Origin: an uncultured Spirochaetales bacterium
GTDB lineage: Bacteria > Spirochaetota > Spirochaetia > Sphaerochaetales > Sphaerochaetaceae
Direction of reading: 5' to 3'
Length of the DNA: 49,458 nucleotides
Assembly: GCA_902773355.1 (NCBI GenBank)
Contig: CACYEI010000026.1
Span: forward strand, 1-49,458
The notes beneath the pieces were generated by a model. The model had not been told where the DNA came from. It was given only the letters and a program-made list of their open reading frames with translations, and did no database searches. Position 1 is the stretch's first letter. Each line of letters opens with the position of its first letter. Shown here one piece after another: positions 34,229 to 45,023 of this stretch. The translations under genes were made by a program, and so were the position numbers.

Positions 34229-36646
34229 ATGAAAAGTCTGGTTTTGGCTGAAAAGCCAAGTGTTGGAAGAGAACTGGCACGTGTTCTTAAAGTGCCAAGT
34301 ATGGGTAAATATAATGAAAACGATAGTTATATTGTTACATGGGCATTAGGCCACCTAGTTACCCTCTGCCCACCTGATTGGTATGGGGATAAATATAAAC
34401 GTTGGAGTTTAAATACTCTTCCTATACTACCTGAAGAATTGGAAACCATGGTTATTCCTCAAACTGCAGAACAGTTTGAATTGGTTAAATCATTACTAAA
34501 CAGAGAAGATGTCTCAGAGGTAATTATAGCTACTGATGCAGGGAGAGAAGGCGAACTTGTAGCTAGATGGATTTTAAAACAATCAGGATGTAATAAACCG
34601 TTTAAACGGCTATGGATTAGCAGTCAAACCGAAACAGCTATAAAGAAAGGTTTTGAAACATTAAAAGATGGGCATGATTATGATCCTCTGTTTTTTGCAG
34701 GTCAGAGTCGCTCCTATGCAGACTGGTATGTAGGATATAATGTTTCCAGAGCCATGACATGTCATTTTGATACAAGACTTTCTGCTGGAAGAGTCCAGAC
34801 CCCTACCCTAGCATTAATTACAAAACGTGAAGAAGAAATAGAAAATTTCCAAGGTCAGTTCTACTGGACGCTAAAAGCTGATTTTGGTGCTTTTAAAGCC
34901 TCATGGTATGCCAAAGACTCCTATACTGTAAGGATACCAACAGAAAATGAAGCTAATGAACTATATGATAAACTTAATGGAAAAATAGGGACTATAGTTA
35001 AACTTTCAGGCACTCCACATTCAGAAAAACCACCTTTAGCCTATGATCTGACCGAACTCCAGCGTGATGCTAACAATATACTTGGATTAAGTGCAAAAGA
35101 CACTTTAGATACAGTCCAAAGATTGTATGAAATTCATAAAATAATAACGTATCCTAGAACTGACAGCAGATATGTAACATCAGATATAGTTGCCACCATA
35201 GGAGAAAGACTATACGCTCTTATGGACACACCATTCAGCACTTCAGCTTTAGAATTTGCTAAAAACGGAATAAGAGAAGATTTGAGCAGATTTGTAAATG
35301 ATGAAATGGTATCTGATCACCATGCCTTATTACCTACTGAGCAAAAAGTTAATCTAAACAAACTAAATAACACAGAAAAAGCAGTTTGGGCTCTTATAAT
35401 TAAGAGATTTTTAGAAGTTTTATCAGCAGATTATGAATATAAAACCACTACTTTAGAAGCTGAAGTGGAAGGTGAAAGATTTCTAGCCAGAGTTACAATA
35501 CCTGTTTCATTTGGTTGGAAAAAGATTTCTGAAAGTATTAATGCAGATTTAAGTTTGAAAACTAAAACTAAAAATCTTGAAGGTAGTACAGCTGAATCAG
35601 AAAATGAAGAAGGTATTATGACCTTGGAAGAAAACATGAATGTTAAAATTAACAGTTTGGAACTAAAGAGGAATAATACCACCCCGCCTGAAAGATACAC
35701 TGAAGCAGATTTACTTTATGCCATGGAACATGCAGGAAAATTTGTTGAAGATGAGGAACTTAAAAAAAATCTGAAAAATGGGTTGGGTACACCTGCCACT
35801 AGAGCGGATATTATTGAAAAACTCATTCAAAACAACTGTATGATTAGACAGGATGGATATTTGTATCCTACCAAAAAAGGCAGAGAACTGGTAAGGCTTG
35901 TTCCTGAACAGTTAAAAAGCCCTGAGCTGACAGGAAAATGGGAAGAAAGACTTTATCAAATATCACAAGCATCTGAAAATACTGATTCATTTATAAAAGA
36001 CATTAAACAGAATACCGTAACATTAATTGAACAGGTCAAACAGAATAATGACAGTTTTGATCCTAATCTTATGGGAAATTCAGAAATACCATGCCCATAC
36101 TGTAAGTGGCCAATGGTTACAATAATAGATGACAATAAACTCAAACACCATGTGTGCCAGCGTTTCAGCTGTGGATTTGAAGAAGCTGAAGTGCCACAAA
36201 AGAATGAAACTGAGGAAAAGAGAACCATAACCGTATCTACTGTTACAGACGGAGATGCCAAGAAAAGAATTATAATAAAAAGAAAAAATGCAGAATCTTC
36301 ACAAGTGAACCATGATTTAAAAGTTCATGAAATAAAGTTTGAAACAATAAAGCCTAGCCATTATCGCCCATTTAATTCATTCAATCACTCAAATATTAAT
36401 CGCTTAAACAATAATGAAAAATTTTCTCATGATAAAGACAAGAACAAAAATAAAACACACAAAGAAAAAACAATAATAGATATGGCTTTTGATGCTATTA
36501 GAAAAAACAAAAACAATAAATCTATCAAATCATCTTACACTTCATCTAATGATTCTAATATAGAATCAGGAGGAACATTTGCTGATTTTTTAAGAGCATC
36601 TGAAGAAAGAAAAAGAAAAGATGAAGAGAAAAAGAAAAAGAATTAA
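34229..36646 (+). CDS. topB: DNA topoisomerase III (type IA)
   Basis: 805 residues. Toprim LAEKPSVGRELARVL with Glu8 and TDAGREGE at 102-109; active-site Tyr308 in ITYPRTDSRY. A C-terminal zinc-ribbon-like CPYCKWPMV...HVCQRFSCGFE is followed by a long Lys/Asn-rich basic tail of about 130 residues. Relaxes or decatenates single-strand-containing DNA. AGGAG Shine-Dalgarno. It overlaps the next gene's start by 26 nt. Confidence 0.95.
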   Translation: MKSLVLAEKPSVGRELARVLKVPSMGKYNENDSYIVTWALGHLVTLCPPDWYGDKYKRWSLNTLPILPEELETMVIPQTAEQFELVKSLLNREDVSEVIIATDAGREGELVARWILKQSGCNKPFKRLWISSQTETAIKKGFETLKDGHDYDPLFFAGQSRSYADWYVGYNVSRAMTCHFDTRLSAGRVQTPTLALITKREEEIENFQGQFYWTLKADFGAFKASWYAKDSYTVRIPTENEANELYDKLNGKIGTIVKLSGTPHSEKPPLAYDLTELQRDANNILGLSAKDTLDTVQRLYEIHKIITYPRTDSRYVTSDIVATIGERLYALMDTPFSTSALEFAKNGIREDLSRFVNDEMVSDHHALLPTEQKVNLNKLNNTEKAVWALIIKRFLEVLSADYEYKTTTLEAEVEGERFLARVTIPVSFGWKKISESINADLSLKTKTKNLEGSTAESENEEGIMTLEENMNVKINSLELKRNNTTPPERYTEADLLYAMEHAGKFVEDEELKKNLKNGLGTPATRADIIEKLIQNNCMIRQDGYLYPTKKGRELVRLVPEQLKSPELTGKWEERLYQISQASENTDSFIKDIKQNTVTLIEQVKQNNDSFDPNLMGNSEIPCPYCKWPMVTIIDDNKLKHHVCQRFSCGFEEAEVPQKNETEEKRTITVSTVTDGDAKKRIIIKRKNAESSQVNHDLKVHEIKFETIKPSHYRPFNSFNHSNINRLNNNEKFSHDKDKNKNKTHKEKTIIDMAFDAIRKNKNNKSIKSSYTSSNDSNIESGGTFADFLRASEERKRKDEEKKKKN

Positions 36647-37328
36647 TCTAATTATCAGTTTTTTCCTTATTACCTTATTCCTACTCTATGCCTGTACAAC
36701 TTCTAAAACAGATAAAGAAGAATTAAGTAATGAAGAGCTTGAATATGCAATAAAACTAATGTTGTCAGAGGTCACAAACAGAGCATTTACTGATTTTAAA
36801 ATCTTTATTTCTGATTATGATTTTATTCCAGAAGAATTAAATACACTTAATAAAGAAAAAGACATAATACCTGGGTTAAGCACCATTCTACAATCATGGA
36901 CCATAAACATAAGAAACGCTTTTATTAATAAATCAAAAAGTTTAGATAATGATATCAGAAAAGTAATTGATAATATGATAATACCTAATCCTAAAAGTAT
37001 AATATCTTCAGGAGTAAGATCAGCTTCTGTTCTTTTATCTACTACATATTATCCGGAAATACAAAATTGTTTTATTAATTTTATAATGAATAACATAACA
37101 GAATTAAGACAAGCCATTAATCAATATAACATTTATATAGACACTACAAACAGAATTAATCCTACAAATTTAGATAAAATAAACTTGTCTGATTATGATA
37201 TTTCATACTCTCTATCCAATCCGTTATGTAATTATATTTTAAATTTTTTCATGGCAAATGAAGACTTGTACAGAACTACTCCAAACTCCTCTAACCCACA
37301 GATAATCAGACAAGTTTTTAATATTTAA
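36621..37328 (+). CDS. Probable lipoprotein, unknown function
   Basis: 235 residues. MKRKRKRINLIISFFLITLF then LLYAC gives lipidation at C25. Helical mature part rich in Ile/Asn, no domain recognised. The ATG lies within the poly-Lys end of topB. Followed by a 22-bp and an 18-bp duplication and then rarA. Confidence 0.8.
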   Translation: MKRKRKRINLIISFFLITLFLLYACTTSKTDKEELSNEELEYAIKLMLSEVTNRAFTDFKIFISDYDFIPEELNTLNKEKDIIPGLSTILQSWTINIRNAFINKSKSLDNDIRKVIDNMIIPNPKSIISSGVRSASVLLSTTYYPEIQNCFINFIMNNITELRQAINQYNIYIDTTNRINPTNLDKINLSDYDISYSLSNPLCNYILNFFMANEDLYRTTPNSSNPQIIRQVFNI

Positions 37329-37393
37329 AGTCATAATATTTCTTGTTTAAAGTCATATTATTTTTAAGTAATATTTTATTTTTAAGTAATATT
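37324..37393. repeat. 22-bp and 18-bp direct duplications in the spacer before rarA
   Basis: tttaaagtcat recurs at 37324 and 37346 (period 22), the first including the lipoprotein stop codon. ttatttttaagtaatatt is repeated exactly at 37358-37375 and 37376-37393. The latter copies introduce several TAATAT-type -10-like hexamers in front of rarA. Confidence 0.85.
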
Positions 37394-37412
37394 TAAAAAA
37401 GGACAGGGCAAA

Positions 37413-39521
37413 ATGGATATCTTTGAATCATCTATATCTGAAAAATCCAGACCTCTTGCATACCGTATGAGACCTAGAACTTTAGATGAATATATAGGTC
37501 AGGATCATATAGTGGGACACGGCAGACTTTTAAGAAGAGCCATTCAGGCTGACAGATTATCTTCTGTTATCTTTTATGGCCCTCCAGGTACAGGAAAAAC
37601 TACTTTAGCCAGAGTTATTGCTAATACCACAAAAAGCTATTTTACAAGCCTAAATGCTGTTTTAAGTGGTGTAAAAGAACTTAGGGATGAGATAGAAAAA
37701 GCTAAAAATCTTTTATCTCAATTTGGCAAAAAAACCATACTATTTATAGATGAAGTACACCGTTGGAATAAAAGTCAGCAAGATGCTCTTTTACCTTGGG
37801 TTGAAAATGGAACAATTATTTTAATAGGAGCAACAACACAGAATCCATTTTTTGAAGTTAATCCTGCGTTGGTTAGCAGATCTAGAATATTTCAATTGAA
37901 AAGTCTTACGGATAATGACCTAAATAAAATAGCCATACAGGCAATAAAGGATAAGGAAAGAGGATATGGAAATCTTGATATAACATTTGAAAAAGGAGCC
38001 TTAGAACATTTGATAGATGTTAGTTCTGGAGATGCCAGAACGCTTTTAAATGCACTGGAATTAGCAGTTGAAACCACAGAAAGAACTGAAGACAATAAGG
38101 TATTCATTTCCATGGAAACTGCTGAAGAAAGCATACAAAAAAAGGCTGTACTATACGACAAAGAAGGTGATTACCATTTTGATATAATTTCAGCTTTTAT
38201 TAAATCATTAAGAGGCAGTGATCCAGATGCTGCTCTGTATTGGTTATCCAAAATGATATATGCTGGAGAAGATCCGCATTTTATTTTTAGACGCATGCTT
38301 ATAAGTGCCTGTGAAGATATAGGTTTGGCAGACCCAAATGCTATAGTTGTTGTTCAAGCAGATGCAAGTGCATTTGATACCATAGGCTTACCAGAAGGCA
38401 GATATCATCTAGCTCATGCTGCCCTATACCTTTCTACTGCTGAAAAAAGCAATTCAACAATGGGATTTTTTGATGCATTGAAAGCAGTTGAAACAGAAGC
38501 TCAAAACAGTGATGTACCAAATCATTTAAGAGATGCTTCAAGAGATAGTGAAGGTTTTTCTCATGGAAAAGGTTATTTATATCCTCACTCATATAATGAA
38601 CACTGGGTTGCTCAGCAATATTTACCAAGCACTCTACAAGGTAAAATTTTTTACCAACCAGGAAATCTTGGATATGAAAAAAAAATAAGTGAAAAAGTGT
38701 TAAGACATAGAGAAATACAGCTTGAAAGCATAACAATAGATGCATTTCCAGAAAATTTGACTTTTTCTCCAGAAGATAAGATTTTTTCTCAATGGATTAA
38801 CAGAGCCAAAGCTGAAACTTCTAAAGCTCTATCAGAAATCAGAGATATAATTTTTTCAAATCTTTCAATAAAGCGCAGTGATAGAATACTTGTTCTAAAT
38901 GCAGGTCATGGATTACTTTTATGGGAAGCCTTACGCTTAACCCCTGAAGGTTATGTTTGTGGAATAGCTAACAACAGTGAAGATTATTCTTACATCCTAC
39001 ACTACTCTAAACATATTAATTATGACAGAGCTCCTTTTTTAATTACTAAAATCTCAGAATTACCTGAAAACATTAAATACGAATTTGTATTAGGAAGAAA
39101 TATTTTTACTTTCATGAATGAAGAAGAAATAAATCAATACATAAATAATATAAAAAAATACTGTATATCTGAAAACGTTTTTTCTTTTTCTGAAACCAAC
39201 CTAAAAGAAAGCTCTCATCTTAGTGACTTTATAATATCAAAGAATATCAAACAGGCACTGATAAATGCAGAAAAAAAAATTTACAAAAATATTAATATCC
39301 AAAATGAAATATCAAAGGCTTTTACTATAGATAAAGTTAAAAAACATGTTTTTAATCAAGATAGAATAATTACAGAATCAGATTTAAAACGTTGGTGGGA
39401 TTCCAGCTATTCTAAAAATATTGATAAAAATGATAAAGAAATATACAAATCAATATTAGATGAACTGGCTAACACCACAGTAAAATGGAAAACAAGCACA
39501 GAAATTATATTTTTTCATTAA
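37413..39521 (+). CDS. rarA: RarA/MgsA AAA ATPase fused to a methyltransferase-like domain
   Basis: 702 residues against about 440 for RarA. Residues 1-440 are RarA: Walker A GPPGTGKT at 56-63, Walker [11 protein letters not shown], sensor [12 protein letters not shown], and the replication-fork ATPase C-domain ([29 protein letters not shown]). Residues ~450-702 have VLNAGHG at 494-500 and a Rossmann-like layout ([19 protein letters not shown]), resembling a SAM methyltransferase but with the DxGxG acidic residue as Asn. The fusion is known from Treponema-type spirochaetes. Shine-Dalgarno AGGACAGGG. Confidence 0.9.
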   Translation: MDIFESSISEKSRPLAYRMRPRTLDEYIGQDHIVGHGRLLRRAIQADRLSSVIFYGPPGTGKTTLARVIANTTKSYFTSLNAVLSGVKELRDEIEKAKNLLSQFGKKTILFIDEVHRWNKSQQDALLPWVENGTIILIGATTQNPFFEVNPALVSRSRIFQLKSLTDNDLNKIAIQAIKDKERGYGNLDITFEKGALEHLIDVSSGDARTLLNALELAVETTERTEDNKVFISMETAEESIQKKAVLYDKEGDYHFDIISAFIKSLRGSDPDAALYWLSKMIYAGEDPHFIFRRMLISACEDIGLADPNAIVVVQADASAFDTIGLPEGRYHLAHAALYLSTAEKSNSTMGFFDALKAVETEAQNSDVPNHLRDASRDSEGFSHGKGYLYPHSYNEHWVAQQYLPSTLQGKIFYQPGNLGYEKKISEKVLRHREIQLESITIDAFPENLTFSPEDKIFSQWINRAKAETSKALSEIRDIIFSNLSIKRSDRILVLNAGHGLLLWEALRLTPEGYVCGIANNSEDYSYILHYSKHINYDRAPFLITKISELPENIKYEFVLGRNIFTFMNEEEINQYINNIKKYCISENVFSFSETNLKESSHLSDFIISKNIKQALINAEKKIYKNINIQNEISKAFTIDKVKKHVFNQDRIITESDLKRWWDSSYSKNIDKNDKEIYKSILDELANTTVKWKTSTEIIFFH

Positions 39522-39523
39522 AA

Positions 39524-40501
39524 TTAACTTATATCCATGTTTAAAGGAGTGGCAAAATCTTCAGGAAACGGATTCTTTTTAGTAAAATCAGGAATCCAAA
39601 GCACTTCTTTGTCTTCTTCTTCCTCATCCATAATTTGAAAAAACCCATCAATTTCATATTTATCTAATAAATCTAATAACATGCCGTATTCTTTTTCTGT
39701 AATTTTATTATCTAATACCCTTTTATCTTTTAAATTGGAAATACTATTAGAATTATTAACATTAGGATTATTAACACATGGATTATTAACATAGGGATTA
39801 ACAAACTGAACCATAAGTGAAAGAAGAAATTTTTTCTTATAGTTTTCAGAAAAAAAATCTAAAAATTTAATAGTAGACTCAAGCTCTCCTGGAAAGACTA
39901 GATGCCTTATAATAACTTTATTATTTCTTTTCTTATTATAAAGAAAGTCTAAAACTGGAATTATATACTTTACATATTCCTCAGTCCCACAAAAAACAGA
40001 AGCCGTCTTTGAACTTAGAGTTTTGGCGTCTAAAAGATAGAAATCTATATATTCATCTAAAATTGATAAAACACTTACTTTCTCATATCCTGAAGAATTC
40101 CATACTACAGGAAGTTTTAAACCTAAAGCCTTAGCCATATCTAATGCATTTATAATACTTGGAATAAAGTGAGTACCTGTAACTAAATTCAAAGTATGGG
40201 CTCCCATATGCTGAAGTTTCAGCATAATATCTGAAAGATCTTTTTCTGAAATCTCATAGCCTATGTTGTCAGTAGATATCTGATAATTCTGGCAGTATCT
40301 GCAATGTAAAGAACAGCCTGTAAAAAAAATCATGCCACTTCCATTATCCCCGCTTATAGGTGGCTCTTCTCCTTTATGTAAACCTGCCCATGCTATTTTT
40401 AATTTATCAGACTGACCACAGATTCCTAATTCCTCTATTTCTCTGTTTACGTTACAATCATTAGGACATAAGTTGCATGAAGAATAAGACAAACCAAACA
40501 T
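39524..40501 (-). CDS. PflX-like radical SAM protein
   Basis: 325 residues. N-terminal Cys cluster CNLCPNDCNV at 9-17 and CGQ, then the radical-SAM CxxxCxxC C63/C67/C70 (GCSLHCRYCQN). Resembles the COG1313 group related to pyruvate formate-lyase activating enzymes; target unknown. Around residues 235-255 lies a VNNPx pentapeptide repeat that a 15-bp DNA repeat encodes, absent from ordinary members as far as I know. Converges on rarA with 2 nt between stops. Confidence 0.85.
   Translation of the reverse strand: MFGLSYSSCNLCPNDCNVNREIEELGICGQSDKLKIAWAGLHKGEEPPISGDNGSGMIFFTGCSLHCRYCQNYQISTDNIGYEISEKDLSDIMLKLQHMGAHTLNLVTGTHFIPSIINALDMAKALGLKLPVVWNSSGYEKVSVLSILDEYIDFYLLDAKTLSSKTASVFCGTEEYVKYIIPVLDFLYNKKRNNKVIIRHLVFPGELESTIKFLDFFSENYKKKFLLSLMVQFVNPYVNNPCVNNPNVNNSNSISNLKDKRVLDNKITEKEYGMLLDLLDKYEIDGFFQIMDEEEEDKEVLWIPDFTKKNPFPEDFATPLNMDIS
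39751..39795. repeat. 15-bp in-frame tandem repeat inside the radical SAM gene
   Basis: Units of the gattattaacacatg type at 39751-39765, 39766-39780 and 39781-39795, with a partial fourth. They encode a VNNPx repeat in the same frame as the gene, so unit gain or loss changes the loop length by 5 residues without a frameshift. Confidence 0.9.
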
Positions 40502-40582
40502 ATATTTCTCACTTAATATTCAATATCTAATCTTTAATATCTAATATCCAATTAAGTATTCATAAATATCAAATAAAAAGAC

Positions 40583-41794
40583 CTAGTGAAAGAATACTAT
40601 TCTAAAAACAGGAAACAACACTAAAGTTCCAATCATACTTCCAATAGATGTGGTAATAAATAACAAAAGAGGATGTAAAACTTTATTACTGAACCATTTT
40701 TTAAAAACACTAATATCTTCTACAAGATTTTCAAAATCTTCAACTTTAGGCTTCCTTATTTCACTTTCAGTAATACCTACAAACATTCCCACTCCTAAGA
40801 CAGGACTCATGACTGATATTGGAGCTGTCAACGCAGCTACAATCCATGAAAACGGATGGCCTAAAGATAAGATAGCCATTACTGCAGCTCCTACTGCATC
40901 TGATAAAGCCCACACCAAAAAAGTTTTCATTCCATTTGTAAATCCGTAAAAAAAGCAAGAAAGAGCAATAAACAAAACTAATAATACAGGTATGGACCAT
41001 GAAATTATTTTTTTTAGTTTAGCTGAATCTGGTGCATAATTTATTTTACCTAATTGTTCTGTAAGTTCTTCTTTTGTACTATCAGTTTCTTCACATTTTT
41101 CTAAAGTTTTAATAATACCCTGTGTATGTCCAGCACCTATCACTGCCACTTTATTATGCCCTTCAGACATATAAATGGATTTAGCCAAATACTCATCTCT
41201 TTCATCAATAAGAACTTTTTTTACATTTGGAAGTTCTTTAGCCATGGAAGATAACATTTCATTTAAAGTGTCACTAGATTTAAGTTTTTCCAGTTCTTCT
41301 TCTGATATTTCTTCCTTACTGAATGCAGCAGATAGTAGTGTACTTAGAAGTTTAGCTTTCTGCCAAAGCGTGCTCTTTCTCCAAGCTCTTTTAAAAGTTA
41401 TGCTGATATCCCTATCACATAAAGAAAAAGGAATATTCTTCTCTTTAGCTATTCTACCTGCAGATAGTAATTCATCCCCTGGTGCAGAACCTGTCTGATT
41501 TCCAAGTTTTTTTTGAAATGAAGCTAAAGCAGTATTAGCAAGAAGTAAAAAAGTCTTGCCTTCTTTAAATATCTTCCTAAGATTCATATTTGCATAGGAA
41601 TTTCTCTTAGTTTTAGATTCAAATCTTCCCTTATCTAATTCCAAGCATATATGGTCAGGCTTAACCTCTTCTATAACAGATTTTACTTCATCTACACTAT
41701 TATGTGAAACATGTGCGGTTCCCACAAGTGTGATGACATCTCCATTATTAAAGTTCAGTCTATGTATTGTATCACTTATTTTTATGACTTCCAA
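40583..41794 (-). CDS. TraB/PrgY-family membrane protein
   Basis: 403 residues. N-terminal TraB domain (ITLVGTAHVSHNSV, HICLELDKGRF, VIGAGHTQGI) and C-terminal membrane helices (IPVLLVLFIALSCFFYG, then AVGAAVMAILSLGHPFSWI). Family proteins act in pheromone control in enterococci, but most bacterial copies are uncharacterised. The start codon is TTG at 41794 (TTG GAA GTC): GGAG lies 9 nt upstream and no ATG fits. It follows leuS after a duplicated 18-bp spacer. Confidence 0.88.
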   Translation of the reverse strand: MEVIKISDTIHRLNFNNGDVITLVGTAHVSHNSVDEVKSVIEEVKPDHICLELDKGRFESKTKRNSYANMNLRKIFKEGKTFLLLANTALASFQKKLGNQTGSAPGDELLSAGRIAKEKNIPFSLCDRDISITFKRAWRKSTLWQKAKLLSTLLSAAFSKEEISEEELEKLKSSDTLNEMLSSMAKELPNVKKVLIDERDEYLAKSIYMSEGHNKVAVIGAGHTQGIIKTLEKCEETDSTKEELTEQLGKINYAPDSAKLKKIISWSIPVLLVLFIALSCFFYGFTNGMKTFLVWALSDAVGAAVMAILSLGHPFSWIVAALTAPISVMSPVLGVGMFVGITESEIRKPKVEDFENLVEDISVFKKWFSNKVLHPLLLFITTSIGSMIGTLVLFPVFRIVFFH

Positions 41795-41808
41795 TTTTTA
41801 TATCTCCA

Positions 41809-41844
41809 CAGTAGCTATTATATAAACAGTAGCTATTATATAAT
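41809..41844. repeat. 18-bp direct duplication in the leuS-traB spacer
   Basis: cagtagctattatataaa (41809-41826) is repeated as the same sequence ending in t (41827-41844). On the coding strand each copy carries TATAAT-like and AGCTACTG, directly after the leuS stop. Confidence 0.85.
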
Positions 41845-44376
41845 CTATTTTACTACATAGTTAACTATTTTATCTTGAATGTATATTTTTTTTATAATAC
41901 TTTTTTCAGAAATATAACGTGAGACATTCTCATTTTCTTCAGAAAGTTTAAATGCTTCAACCTCAGACAGTCCTTTTCTTGTGTTAATTTTTGCCCTAAC
42001 CTTACCATTAATCTGAACCACAAGCTGTATTTCAAAATCTTCTGTTAACTCTTCTAAGTAAGAAGGCCAAACCTGATTACAAACAGAAGGACTATGCCCT
42101 GCTTTTTCCCATAGTTCTTCAGCTAAATGAGGGACATATGGAGATATGAGTAAGATAAAAGGTTCCCATGCTTTTCTATAAAGAACACTGTAAGACGAAC
42201 ATTCATTTAGAAAAATCATCATCTGACTGATAGCTGTATTGAAATTCAAAGTTGAGGTATCTTCTGTGACTTTTTTTATGGTTTTATGAAGTGCTTTATT
42301 AAGAACGGCAGGCACTTCTTCATCACTGAATGATTTTTCAGTAGAAAACTTCCATATTCTTTCAATAAAACGGCTAACTCCTGAAATACCTTCTGTACTC
42401 CAAGGTTTTGACACCTGAAGCGGTCCTAAAAACATTTCATATAATCTCATGGTGTCGCAACCGTACTGTGCTATAACTTCATCCGGATTTATTACGTTCT
42501 TAAGACTTTTAGACATCTTAGCTATAGTCTGAAACACTTCCTCTCCTGTCTCAGTATAGTAAAACTTACCTTCTTTAGATTCAACTTTATCTGACGGTAC
42601 TAACTTCTTATTTGCCTTCATATAAGCATAGGCTGTAATAATTCCCTGATTAACCAGCTTTTTAAACGGTTCAGGTGTGGAAACCACTCCTAAATCATAA
42701 AGAACCTTATGCCAGAATCTAGCATATAAAAGATGAAGTACAGCATGCTCTGTACCCCCCACGTACAAATCTACAGGTAACCAGTAGTCCTGCTTTTCCT
42801 TATCAGCTAAACACTTATCATTTTTAGGATCCGTATACCTGATATAGTACCAGCATGAACCTCCCCACTGAGGCATGGTATTTGTTTCTCTTTTGGAAGG
42901 TCTGCCACACTTAGGGCACTTACAATTAACCCATTCTTTTATGGTAACTAAAGGGCTTTCCCCCGTACCAGATGGAAGATATGACTTAACATCAGGAAGT
43001 TTTAAAGGAAGTTCTTCTTCTGGAACAGGAACAAGACCGCATGTAGGACAGTGAACAATAGGTATAGGTTCTCCCCAATATCTTTGCCTACTGAAAATCC
43101 AGTCTCTCAGTTTATAGTTAATCATCTTATGGCCTATTTTTTTTTCTTCCAAAAAGTTTAGCATTTTATTAATAGCTTCTTCTTTATTCAGACCATTTAA
43201 AAAATCACTGTTAATATGTACTCCATCTTCTGTATAAGCTACTTCATTAACATCTATACCATCTTTAGGTTGTAGAACAGGTACTATAGGAAGATGATAT
43301 TTCTTAGCAAATTCCCAGTCTCTTGTATCATGTGCAGGCACAGCCATAATAGCTCCAGTTCCATATGAAATAAGTACATAATCAGCTACCCAAACAGGAA
43401 TTTTTTTACCATTTACAGGATTGATTGCATAACTCCCTGTAAATACTCCCGTTTTCTCTTTTGAAAGGTCTGTTCTGTCTATGTCAGATTTTTTTGAAGC
43501 TTTCAAAACATAGTCTTCCACGTTTTTTTTCATATCACTGGTGGTAAGCTCTTTTAATAACGGATGTTCTGGAGAAACAACCATATAAGTAACTCCAAAT
43601 AGAGTATCACACCTTGTAGTAAAAACTTCCAAAGACTTACTAAAATTCTTTTTTTCATCATTAACTAAACTGAAAAAGACAGAAGCCCCCTCACTTCTAC
43701 CTATCCAGTTAACCTGCATATTCTTTACACTTTCAGGCCAATCAAGCAAATCTAAATCTTTTAACAACCTGTCAGCATATGCAGAAATTTTAAGTACCCA
43801 CTGTCTTACGTTTTTTTTCTCCACCTGTGTTCCACATCTTTCACAGCAGCCATCTTTAACTTCTTCATTAGCCAAACCTGTTTTACAGCTTGGACAGAAA
43901 TTTATTGGAGCTTCCGTTTCATAAGCTAGACCTTTTTCAAATAATTTCAGAAAAATCCACTGTGTCCATTTATAATAATCTGGATCAGAAGTACTGATTT
44001 CTCTATCCCAATCATAACAAAAACCAAGCCTTTTTATCTGACGTCTGAACGTATTAATATTAGTCTGTGTTGTTACTGCAGGATGAGTGCCAGTCTGTAT
44101 AGCAAAATTTTCAGCAGGAAGGCCAAATGAATCAAACCCCATAGGATGAAGAACATTATAACCATTCATTCTTAAATATCGGCTATAGATGTCAGTGGCA
44201 GTATAGCCCTCAGGATGTCCCACATGAAGTCCCTGTGCAGAAGGGTATGGAAACATATCTAAAACATAAGCTCTCTTCTCTTTAGGATATGATAAATCTT
44301 CCTTTACAGAAAAAATCTTTTTTTCTTCCCAATATTTCTGCCATTTTTTTTCAATTTCATCAAACGGATAATTCAT
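41845..44376 (-). CDS. leuS: Leucyl-tRNA synthetase
   Basis: Class I synthetase of 843 residues. HIGH-type motif [16 protein letters not shown], a zinc-binding [22 protein letters not shown] insertion, the CP1 editing domain ([18 protein letters not shown] with the editing motif), and KMSKS in [16 protein letters not shown]. Bacterial type with the C-terminal domain ending DKIVNYVVK. Shine-Dalgarno GGAG. DJ-1 gene lies 55 nt upstream. Confidence 0.98.
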   Translation of the reverse strand: MNYPFDEIEKKWQKYWEEKKIFSVKEDLSYPKEKRAYVLDMFPYPSAQGLHVGHPEGYTATDIYSRYLRMNGYNVLHPMGFDSFGLPAENFAIQTGTHPAVTTQTNINTFRRQIKRLGFCYDWDREISTSDPDYYKWTQWIFLKLFEKGLAYETEAPINFCPSCKTGLANEEVKDGCCERCGTQVEKKNVRQWVLKISAYADRLLKDLDLLDWPESVKNMQVNWIGRSEGASVFFSLVNDEKKNFSKSLEVFTTRCDTLFGVTYMVVSPEHPLLKELTTSDMKKNVEDYVLKASKKSDIDRTDLSKEKTGVFTGSYAINPVNGKKIPVWVADYVLISYGTGAIMAVPAHDTRDWEFAKKYHLPIVPVLQPKDGIDVNEVAYTEDGVHINSDFLNGLNKEEAINKMLNFLEEKKIGHKMINYKLRDWIFSRQRYWGEPIPIVHCPTCGLVPVPEEELPLKLPDVKSYLPSGTGESPLVTIKEWVNCKCPKCGRPSKRETNTMPQWGGSCWYYIRYTDPKNDKCLADKEKQDYWLPVDLYVGGTEHAVLHLLYARFWHKVLYDLGVVSTPEPFKKLVNQGIITAYAYMKANKKLVPSDKVESKEGKFYYTETGEEVFQTIAKMSKSLKNVINPDEVIAQYGCDTMRLYEMFLGPLQVSKPWSTEGISGVSRFIERIWKFSTEKSFSDEEVPAVLNKALHKTIKKVTEDTSTLNFNTAISQMMIFLNECSSYSVLYRKAWEPFILLISPYVPHLAEELWEKAGHSPSVCNQVWPSYLEELTEDFEIQLVVQINGKVRAKINTRKGLSEVEAFKLSEENENVSRYISEKSIIKKIYIQDKIVNYVVK

Positions 44377-44431
44377 CTTATCTCCATATTTCAGTTTATG
44401 TATTAATTTTATTTATCAATTCTCTATACTT

Positions 44432-44995
44432 TCAATAACTATAGCAAACCTTTTTAGCCAATTCTTCTGAAATGGCATTACCATAAAGGCTTTCAACAAT
44501 CTTCAACCCAAATTCCATTGAAGTTCCCATGCCTCTAGAAGTAATAATATTATCATATTTACAAACATTATCTGTACCAAATGTAATATCTCTATCTTTA
44601 ACTTCCATACCTGGATAACATACAGCTCTCTTCCCATCTAGAATACCTAATGGTGCTAAAACAACAGCAGGAGAAGCACAAATAGCACAGATAAATTTGT
44701 TTTCATTATTCATGTTAAAAATTATTTTCTTAACTTCTTCAGATTTAGATAAATTTTCTGCACCATTCATTCCACCTGGTAGGACTAAAGCATGAAAACT
44801 GTCATCTAAAACTTCTGATAATTTGGTATCAGATTCTATTCTTATCCCGTGTGAACCTGTAACAACCTTATCAGACAAAGAAGAAATACACACATGAGAA
44901 CCAGCTCTTCTTAATAAATCTATTGGCACCAGTGCTTCTGTTTCTTCAAATCCTTCTGCCAAAATTACCAATACTTTTTTCTTTTCCTTTTCCAT
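44432..44995 (-). CDS. DJ-1/YajL-family protein
   Basis: 187 residues of the DJ-1/PfpI superfamily. E17/E18 in AEGFEETE and the nucleophilic C106 in AICASPAVVL sit at the same positions as in DJ-1 and YajL. Members act as chaperone-like or deglycase-type stress proteins. Shine-Dalgarno GGAAAA. Lies between asnS and leuS, same direction, gaps 28 and 55 nt. Confidence 0.92.
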   Translation of the reverse strand: MEKEKKKVLVILAEGFEETEALVPIDLLRRAGSHVCISSLSDKVVTGSHGIRIESDTKLSEVLDDSFHALVLPGGMNGAENLSKSEEVKKIIFNMNNENKFICAICASPAVVLAPLGILDGKRAVCYPGMEVKDRDITFGTDNVCKYDNIITSRGMGTSMEFGLKIVESLYGNAISEELAKKVCYSY

Positions 44996-45023
44996 ACAAA
45001 TTTTCCATATATGAGATATAAAC

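Noticed and set aside
39720-39800. Repeats in the radical SAM gene as a possible CRISPR array
   Set aside because: The 15-bp units are contiguous with no spacers and are translated in frame.
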